Assembly (NCBI GenBank): GCA_930367205.1
Contig: OV884011.1
Coordinates: forward strand, 86,413,474-86,477,473
From: Acanthosoma haemorrhoidale
Lineage: Eukaryota > Arthropoda > Insecta > Hemiptera > Acanthosomatidae
Direction of reading: 5' to 3'
Length of the DNA stretch: 64,000 nt
Under the pieces are notes generated by a model. It had not been told where the DNA came from. It was given only the letters and a program-made list of their open reading frames with translations, and searched no databases. Below are positions 60,101-64,000 of this stretch, in pieces. How positions within the stretch are numbered: the stretch's first letter is position 1; each line of letters begins with the position of its first letter. The position numbers and the translations under genes are program-made.

Positions 60101-63100
60101 AGTTCTGACATTTGTTACAGCTGTTGGGGAGTGTCCTGTACAACATACTAAAAGACCCTGAGGGTGGGGGGGGGTTAGCAGTTTAAAGGTAAATATTTTT
60201 CATTTTTTCTTAAATATCTTGCAAACTATTGATTTTATCAAAAAGTACTCTGTATAAAAAATTAAAGTAAATAAAATTGCCTATAAAATGTTCCTATCCA
60301 CTGTTTCCTTAGTCAATGGTTAAGAAGATAGCGAGTGTTAAAAAACAGGGCCAAATTTTTGTTAAAGCAGTTTATACATGAGAAAAAATAAAGAAATTTT
60401 TTAAAAATAAATACACCAAGACTAATTAAGTGAAAAAGGTTGTACATATATACCTTGTATACTTGTGTACATGTATACCTTCAATGGTTCACTCTCCTGG
60501 CTAATTTCATCTGAGGAAAAACTTTCAAAAGCTGCTGTCTGAGCGAGGTTAATGGAAAAATATGGTGAGAGAGTAATTTTAAGCAACTTGAAAACACTAA
60601 AAACAGGTGTTTTCCCTGAAGTTCACAAAAACCTTGAATGAAACACAGTATCTATCAAGATGTCAGGATGAAAGAGAAAAGTGATTGAGAATTCTACAAA
60701 CTGCTGACACAATAATTTTTATTTCTTCAGTCATCTAGCAAACTAAAAAACAATCTTGCATCAATACCTAAAACAAAAGGCTCGGCAGTACAACACTTGT
60801 TTAGGGTGTATTTATAAGTCAAAAAATGCCTTAATAAGCAATTGTTACAAGAGCAGTGGGGATAGACCCAAGGAGATGATAAATTGTATTCACTTACAAT
60901 GAATGACCCGGTTGCTCCGGACGCAATCCTAAATAAAATACTTTTTTTGTTGCTGTTCAACTAAATGTGGTGGAAAGGTTGAATACCGGAAAACTGGGAT
61001 TCCATGCTCACCCGTTTGTGGGAACTGCCAGGGAACATGTACCAACAGCCGACCTCTCAAAGATGAAGAATTGTATATTGATTTTGCGGAGGAAGAAGAC
61101 GAAGAATACCCTTGATGATAGCATACTTGTGTGTAAACAAAATACTAAATTCTTGCTCATGTGTATATAGTAGTTACTGATGTGGTTATAAGCTTCTATG
61201 TTACATGTAAACAATGTTTGTCACTTTACTAGTACTGGTGTATTTATTATAAATCTTCTTTGTTCAATACTCATTTTTTTCCCCTCATATAAAAAAAACT
61301 CCTATTTTTTAATACTCGCTATCTCCTAAACCATTAACAATTTTATGTACTTTAATTTTGTATATAAAGTACATTTTTCTAAAATCAATAGTTTGCGAAA
61401 TATTGACCTTTAAACAGCTCTCCCCAACCATAGGATCTTTTAGTATGGTGTCCTATGTCAGTACGTCCTTTATTCCCTGGACTATTGCTGATTCCTTTGA
61501 TTTTGGACTGACTTTTCCATTGTCGATTCAAGGTAATTGATCGACCATTTATCACTTTATATTTATTCAGGGCTTTGTATTTATTGAAGTTTGCTAATTG
61601 TTTCAAATAGATAATATTTTATATATATAAAATGTAGAAGAATGTCTTGGCTTCGTGCAAACTGTTGCTCATTTTTAACATTGCATTGAACCATTGTTCA
61701 AACAAAAATTAATGACATTAAGATCAAAAATAATGGAGAGAGAGAGAGAGCAGGTAATAAAAACCAAAATAAGCACCCTATTCTGAACATGTTTATACAA
61801 GGTTTGATCAAAAAGTAACTAGAATTTTTGTTTATCATAAAATTATTATATTTATTCATTGATAGCAATTATGTCCCCTCCTCAGATATAATACACATGT
61901 ACCTGTGCTTTTTCCTATCTTCGAAGCACTTTTAAAACTCACTTTTCGATATAGCTCTTAGCTCCTTCAACGATTCTTCTTATATCATCAATGGAGTCAA
62001 AACATCGTTTTTTCAAGGTTTTTTTTAACTTTGCGAACAAAAAGAAGTCGCAGGGAGCCATGTGCGGTGAATACAGTGGCTGAGATAACACAACAGTGTT
62101 GGTTTTTGCTAAAAAATAATGAACAATCAGTGAGGTTAAGCGGGAGCGTTATCGTGATGCCATTGCCATGAATTGTTTTGCCACAATTATGGTCTTTTTC
62201 GTCAGATGGCTTCCCTTAAACAGCACATTACTTCCAAATACTATACATTATTGATCATACAACTTTCTGGCAGGAACTAATGATGCATTACACCATTGAA
62301 ATTGAAAAAAATAGTGAGAAGAACCTTCACTTTTGATTGAACTTGTCGATTTTTTATTGGTCTTGGCTCTTCAGGCCGCTTCCACTGCAAAGATTGACTT
62401 GGTTTCCACGTCATACCCATGTTTCCTCACCTGTTATGATGCATTTAACAAACTCTGGATTGTTGGTTACTTCATTCAGCAATTCTTTTGCGATATTCAC
62501 GTGATGTTTTTTTGGTCGAAATTCAACAATTTTGGAACAAACTTTGCTACCACAAGTTTTAAATCCAAAACTTCGGAAGAAATCGCTTGGCATGATCCAA
62601 ATGATATATTAACTTCATCAGCAACCTCTCTAATAGTAATTTTGCAATCGTCCAGAATCATTTTCTTAACTTCTTCGATGTTGTCGTCGTTTATTGAGTG
62701 TTAGGGCACCCAGCACGGTCATCATCTTCAACGTCTTCATGACCTTCTTTGAAACATCCATATCACTCATAAACTATTGCTTTACTCAAGGTAGATCCGC
62801 CATAAGCCACTGTCAACATTTCAAAAACTTTGCTGCACTTTATTTCATTTTTTTGACAATATGATGATATTTTTTTGACATAAAAATTCTTCAAGCCATT
62901 ATTTTTCGAAACTAAAAATCGCCGAGAACACAAAACACGTATAACCTTAAAGACTGCTACTAAAAAAGTAGACATTGAAAACAGATGCAAATTTCAAGGT
63001 ATTTCAGAGACATGTGTACACACATGCCAAAAAAAAAAAATTTTTACCATCGAAATCATAATGCCCGCGAAATTATAAAGTTCTCGTTACTTTTTGATCA

Positions 63101-63775
63101 AACCTTGTATACAGCTACTTCATAAAAATAAACTCCCATGGTACCTAAAAAACTCTGTTAATTCTATAGCTTCTCCAAACATCCGCTGGAAAATGGTAAA
63201 TGCTGTCATTAACCTAACCTCCCTGCCACTATATTGTGTTCCGTCTTAAAAGCCAGTGCTTCGCTTGCCATTATAATAGTGGTCTACCTCAAAAGAGTTA
63301 TCAGCAGTATTTGGTACATAGAATTGTAATCCAGAGTAAATAGAAAAATCTATGTAGTATTTACTTACTTATGAAACCTTTGATACCAAGAGATTCAATC
63401 TCAGTATAAACTAACAGTCTTGAATATGTTTCCACTAATGCTGGAGCAAGAGCCATATTGCTCTTGGCCTGTGCAAGCTTTATGACATGGGTGACTATAC
63501 TGTGTATCAGACTCATTTTTGAATGTACAGTGAGTGAATCTAGGATTGACATCGACAGTGGAGTAGTAGGTCCCGAGTTGGGCTGTAATGGTGTAACACT
63601 AGCTGCACCTCCCGCACCTGCTGGTCCTTTTGGTCCTAAAATTGTGTCCACTAGTGCAGCCATAGGTCGTGAGAAATATTCTTGATTAGTTGAATATGCA
63701 TTGCACAGGAGGGCAATACGGTAATCAGTTCCCATGTATAAGTTTGCATTAGTTGCCACTAAACCTTGGAGAAAC
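41884..63775 (-). CDS. MED23: Mediator complex subunit 23 (MED23), C-terminal two thirds
   Basis: Fourteen exons on the minus strand: 63775-63369, 59874-59700, 59605-59442, 58923-58754, 58316-58162, 58059-57879, 56504-56362, 56289-56154, 56042-55943, 54759-54535, 52755-52596, 50418-50134, 45246-45040 and 42151-41884. All have GT donors and AG acceptors, and all phases agree, giving 924 residues plus a TAA stop. MED23 is a large helical-repeat subunit of the Mediator tail that links activators to RNA polymerase II in the nucleus. It is the orthologue of worm sur-2. Landmarks are ETYSRLLVYTEIESLGIKGF, YRMHHIQPHYRVQLLSHLHS, ERIGARAL, DRPVTYLYNTLHYYE, DWRFNEFPNPAAHAL and KYMFVGD. The rest aligns with vertebrate MED23 from about residue 440 onward with few gaps. 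The protein ends in a Gln/Asn-rich tail unlike the vertebrate end. The N-terminal third lies beyond 64000. It is convergent with fax. Confidence 0.97.
42413..42870 (-). repeat. Dispersed promoter-bearing repeat, copy 1 (decayed)
   Basis: It shares ordered blocks with 56690-57200, including gaccttgctggc against gacctttgctggc, ctgacagtg, tggtcaggagaag, gtttatgtggtcttggaatg and accac, and gtatctaagggta. On the minus strand TTTAAAAG (42836-42829) sits where the second copy has its TATA box, but the initiator is changed to TCAAC. It is probably an LTR or LTR-like piece in a MED23 intron. Confidence 0.65.
42871..44140. other. MED23 intron DNA
   Basis: No exon is recognised. Two overlapping short plus-strand frames at 43565-43775 contain LHPSIRRQCFLGSLFFNVI, which has a transposon-like look, but I cannot place it. 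A 16-base T run lies near 43150. Confidence 0.4.
44150..44560 (+). mobile_element. LINE reverse-transcriptase relic
   Basis: The plus strand encodes QVPRGAVLSPVLFKQYT at about 44302-44351, the RT motif that precedes the catalytic box in non-LTR elements. About 40 bases later comes FTDDIVMY at 44388-44411, equivalent to the F/YADD active site. Stops and frame changes separate the parts. The clade cannot be fixed. It is a dead fragment in the intron between the last two MED23 exons. Confidence 0.7.
45040..45246 (-). CDS. MED23: MED23 exon
   Basis: It encodes FVKEKLTRVVKTEEQLLF through LEQVDKNVPVLKYMDPISDL plus TT. It uses a second gtatcc donor. The neighbouring intron is 4.9 kb and full of transposon debris, yet the exon itself is intact. 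Confidence 0.93.
45902..45914. repeat. Poly-G run (13)
   Basis: Thirteen G directly abutting the Penelope-like RT fragment. On the coding (minus) strand it appears as a Pro run right after the LLD end of that fragment. Confidence 0.9.
45914..46100 (-). mobile_element. Penelope-like element RT fragment
   Basis: The minus strand is open from 46078 to 45914. It begins RYIDDML, matching the YxDD catalytic box of Penelope-like reverse transcriptases, continues ELKQFVDYLNNINTNIKFT, and ends INLLD. This spacing from the active site to the LxFLD motif is typical of the family. An in-frame stop lies just upstream of RYIDD, and the fragment stops abruptly at a poly-G run. Confidence 0.75.
46740..47290 (-). 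pseudogene. Internally deleted copy of a multi-copy insect ORF family
   Basis: On the minus strand a segment reading PFVKECYEF with APHI-like residues corresponds to the N-terminal half of a widespread, transposon-like insect protein of unknown function. It is followed, after an apparent internal deletion, by NQKAENYYDIVNDLI, LKVHFLHSYLDFFPDSFGA, EHFHQEISAMEKRY and DYCWTIKREAQAKY from the C-terminal end. Stops occur near the first block and just after EKRY. The central region of the family is absent. The family is recognised from memory; its transposon class is not known to me. Confidence 0.65.
47946..48092 (+). pseudogene. pogo/Tigger-like transposase N-terminus (CENP-B-type HTH)
   Basis: It starts ATG with MSSRKKKCLSIHEK. 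After a one-base shift it continues LIEDVKSGVLKKDVAKQFD and ILPSTLSMILNN. This matches the DNA-binding helix-turn-helix at the start of pogo/Tigger transposases (psq/CENP-B-type HTH). The frameshift and the absence of the catalytic domain show a relic. Confidence 0.7.
48352..48467 (-). pseudogene. CGGBP1-like / hAT-type exon fragment
   Basis: An ATG-started minus-strand frame of 38 codons: MPKVSSSQKTLLMAWM, then IHPDNNIYCNVYEK. It ends in TG directly before gtaaga, a consensus splice donor. The opening and the YCNV segment resemble CGGBP1-like proteins derived from hAT transposons, although the second zinc-binding Cys appears as Tyr. No partner exon was found. It lies on the same strand as MED23 but is not part of it. 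Confidence 0.35.
48625..49175 (+). mobile_element. LTR-like block (possible solo LTR)
   Basis: A GC-richer block (48660-48910) is followed by an AT-rich segment with an AATAAA at about 49023 and a downstream region ending caattttctggcgtttgggg. That end resembles an LTR/primer-binding-site junction, where TGG begins the tRNA complement. No second LTR, gag/pol coding or target duplication was found. Confidence 0.3.
49256..49267. repeat. Poly-G run (12)
   Basis: Twelve G after a T run. Confidence 0.9.
49850..49915 (-). repeat. tRNA-derived SINE-like fragment
   Basis: Minus strand TGATGTAGTGGTAAG (49909-49895) fits the Pol III A box. AGGCTCTGGGTTCTAAAT (ending about 49855) aligns with the T arm and B box with mismatches. 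Confidence 0.5.
50134..50418 (-). CDS. MED23: MED23 exon
   Basis: It encodes YTVIPSNQIQLWINSVGLVM through TLATAHAIWHHAGVGHLTTI and P plus CT. Donor gtatgt. Confidence 0.95.
50419..54534 (-). other. MED23 introns around the 52596-52755 exon
   Basis: Apart from that exon I recognise nothing coding. GC-richer patches at about 51980-52210 and 53390-53660 stand out. The first has a TATA-like ataaaaagg and could be another LTR-like remnant. The rest is AT-rich intron. Confidence 0.4.
52596..52755 (-). CDS. MED23: MED23 exon
   Basis: It encodes MSGTAQFPSTDWRFNEFPNP, then AAHALYITCVELMAVPV. It ends VVIK plus GG before gtaagt. Confidence 0.95.
54535..54759 (-). CDS. MED23: MED23 exon
   Basis: It encodes DRPVTYLYNTLHYYERVLRD through YYVKLIKRIVE plus one base. 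The donor is gtatcc, a weak 5' splice site chosen because it joins in frame to TMSGTAQFP and matches the family. Confidence 0.92.
54760..55942 (-). other. MED23 intron
   Basis: AT-rich. A GC-richer piece at about 54930-55165 contains ggtggtagaccatg and gttcaagagccc, vaguely like Pol III boxes on the plus strand. This is too weak to call a SINE. Confidence 0.4.
55943..56042 (-). CDS. MED23: MED23 exon
   Basis: It encodes VFDIVIHRYLEIPPVTKSLE through GSLYKFH plus G. Donor gttagt. Confidence 0.94.
56154..56289 (-). CDS. MED23: MED23 exon
   Basis: It completes Trp, then HEKHLAFHRKYPEKFAP, and ends VYFGNVCLRFLP. Donor gtcagt. The open frame runs on past the donor, but joining to VFDIVIHR in the next exon restores the family sequence. 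Confidence 0.93.
56362..56504 (-). CDS. MED23: MED23 exon
   Basis: It encodes ALRTQEGNEAQVCFFIIQLL through ENSPQHWKQSN and TG of Trp. Donor gtatgt. Confidence 0.95.
56628..57303 (-). mobile_element. LTR-like repeat with TATA/Inr promoter, copy 2
   Basis: It is homologous to 42413-42870. On the minus strand TATATAA (57165-57159) lies 30 bases before a TCAGTT initiator whose A is at 57135, matching arthropod core-promoter spacing. If the ends are TGTT at 57303 and ACA at 56628, the block starts TG and ends CA like an LTR. No matching 5-base flanking duplication was seen, so the borders are tentative. The 56635-56690 part is strikingly GC-rich. It sits in a MED23 intron in the same orientation as the gene. 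Confidence 0.55.
57135..57165 (-). promoter_or_regulatory. Core promoter (TATA box and initiator) inside the repeat
   Basis: TATATAAG is followed 30 bases downstream by TCAGTT, with +1 at A 57135. This is the best-spaced TATA/Inr pair I noticed in the window. It would transcribe toward lower coordinates. Confidence 0.5.
57879..58059 (-). CDS. MED23: MED23 exon
   Basis: It encodes ILERIGARALSAHLRKF through IWKYNIVTIDRLILCM. Donor gtgata. Confidence 0.95.
58162..58316 (-). CDS. MED23: MED23 exon
   Basis: It encodes KAVEEEFRNWASMNNENDII, then PPLFLCLLWKTILETDRINP. It ends with AA of Lys before gtaagt. Confidence 0.95.
58754..58923 (-). CDS. MED23: MED23 exon
   Basis: It encodes TGSEPASGAWCKELLNTIMA through KENKQQLK. 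Donor gtgtgt. It is about two residues shorter than human MED23 at the junction with the exon before it. Confidence 0.94.
59442..59605 (-). CDS. MED23: MED23 exon
   Basis: It completes Cys, then VESTALRLITGLGSGEVQPQ, and ends SMHVT plus G before gtacag. Confidence 0.94.
59700..59874 (-). CDS. MED23: MED23 exon
   Basis: It completes Ser, then QLLPTVFKYHAWGILYTLLE, and ends with HL and TG of a Cys codon before gtatgt. Confidence 0.95.
59875..60132 (-). other. MED23 intron
   Basis: Proximal part of the 3.5-kb intron that holds two transposons. Nothing else is recognised. Confidence 0.5.
60133..61455 (+). mobile_element. Element with long terminal inverted arms and remnant Cys-rich ORF
   Basis: The arm 60133-60350 and the arm 61301-61455 are reverse complements. 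Shared blocks, in left-arm sense, are catactaaaaga, agtttaaaggt, gcaaactattgatttta, aaaattaaagta and gatagcgagt. The left arm carries an extra insertion of about 30 bases. Between them the plus strand, with frame changes and stops, reads VQHLFRVYL, QWGTQGDDKLYSLT, NDPVAPDAILN, then KCGGKVEYRKTGIPCSP and CGNCQGTCTN and an acidic end. This order matches the C-terminal Cys-rich region of a multi-copy insect protein family recalled from memory. The missing first Cys pair and the stops indicate a dead, internally deleted copy. Confidence 0.7.
61738..61752. repeat. (GA)n microsatellite
   Basis: Short GA dinucleotide repeat just left of the mariner. Confidence 0.8.
61798..61824 (+). repeat. Mariner left terminal inverted repeat
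   Basis: About 27 bases after a TA dinucleotide at 61796-61797. It pairs with 63081-63107. Confidence 0.9.
63081..63107 (-). repeat. Mariner right terminal inverted repeat
   Basis: Reverse complement of the left repeat with one mismatch, followed by TA at 63108-63109. Confidence 0.9.
63369..63775 (-). CDS. MED23: MED23 exon (most N-terminal in window)
   Basis: Acceptor ttttcaag. The first base completes a codon, then FLQGLVATNANLYMGTDYR. It contains a Gly/Ala/Pro-rich stretch (GPKGPAGAGGAA) and ends ESLGIKGFI plus one base before gtaagtaa. It is 407 bases long and the largest exon here. Confidence 0.95.
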
Positions 63776-64000
63776 CTTGAAAATAAAGTTTCAAATTAAT
63801 TTTAAAAAAAACAAAAAACTTATGACCACATCAGAGCACATTAAATTATGTTAGGTAATGAAAAGATCAGTAGCCTGGCCATTTTATTTTATTTATTTTT
63901 ATTTTTAAGTAAATTTGTTAACTTCAATAATGAACTAAATCTTTTTTTTTTTTAATCAGTTAGATTCAATATCAGAACAAGAAAAGTACTTTTTTCTCAG
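63776..64000 (-). other. MED23 intron reaching the window edge
   Basis: AT-rich, with no further MED23 exon recognised. The N-terminal coding exons must lie to the right of the window. Confidence 0.6.

Larger units (their letters stand above)
61798..63107 (-). mobile_element. Mariner transposon, full length but inactive
   Basis: Terminal inverted repeats caaggtttgatcaaaaagta... (61798 on) and the matching reverse complement ending at 63107 agree over about 27 bases with one mismatch and are flanked by TA. The length of 1310 bases is normal for mariner. On the minus strand pieces of a D,D34D transposase are visible: EIKCSKVFEML and AYGGSTLSKAIVYE, then NIAKELLNEVTNNPEF, TGEETW, HDNAPA (62156-62139) and YSPHMAPCDFFLF. 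The first catalytic Asp of TGDE is replaced by Glu. The spacing between the second and third Asp codons is one base short of the 105 expected, and stops are present. It is therefore a dead copy. It sits in the MED23 intron, same orientation as the gene. Confidence 0.92.

Noticed and set aside
62333..62704. 123-codon plus-strand frame
   Set aside because: Antisense to the mariner transposase relic.
1..64000. Prokaryotic-type features (operons, Shine-Dalgarno sites, CRISPR arrays, attachment sites)
   Set aside because: The window is intron-containing animal DNA; no spaced repeat arrays or bacterial gene organisation were seen.

Overview
The window is animal nuclear DNA, most likely from an insect and perhaps a hemipteran. 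It is AT-rich, its genes are split by GT-AG introns, and it is littered with decayed transposons. Two genes are recognisable by protein similarity recalled from memory. One is the 3' half of failed axon connections (fax) on the plus strand. The other is the C-terminal two thirds of Mediator subunit 23 (MED23) on the minus strand. They converge tail to tail. The hemipteran guess rests only on the mix of multi-copy transposon-borne ORF families and is weak.

Layout. Positions 1-31137 contain no exon I can recognise. This is either the long intron(s) preceding the visible part of fax or intergenic DNA. It holds a fold-back element with long inverted arms (5143-5738), a spaced direct duplication (10341-10832), several tRNA-derived SINE-like pieces, microsatellites, a few GC-richer islands with TATA-like motifs, and a piggyBac-type transposase relic (29195-29600). 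Six fax exons follow at 31138-35078. Their reading phases fit together without a break and end in a Lys/Glu-rich tail, followed by an AT-rich 3' flank. The interval 35079-41883 contains a 5'-truncated Jockey-like LINE end and, near the end of MED23, a strong imperfect palindrome.

MED23 runs from 63775 down to 41884 in 14 exons, with every junction in phase. The N-terminal third must lie beyond the right edge. Its larger introns are transposon graveyards. Intron 42152-45039 holds a promoter-bearing repeat and a LINE reverse-transcriptase relic. Intron 45247-50133 holds a Penelope-type RT fragment, an internally deleted copy of a multi-copy insect ORF, a pogo/Tigger-like N-terminus, a CGGBP1-like exon and an LTR-like block. 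Intron 56505-57878 holds a second copy of the promoter-bearing repeat. Intron 59875-63368 holds a 1.3-kb element with long inverted arms and a complete but dead mariner.

The two host genes have no evident functional link. fax is an axon-development protein with a GST/metaxin-like fold, and MED23 is a tail-module subunit of the Mediator transcription coactivator. I found no convincing novel functional system. The most interesting items are structural: the long-arm inverted elements, the palindrome downstream of MED23, a repeat with a well-spaced TATA/Inr promoter, and a Gln/Asn-rich repeat tail on MED23.
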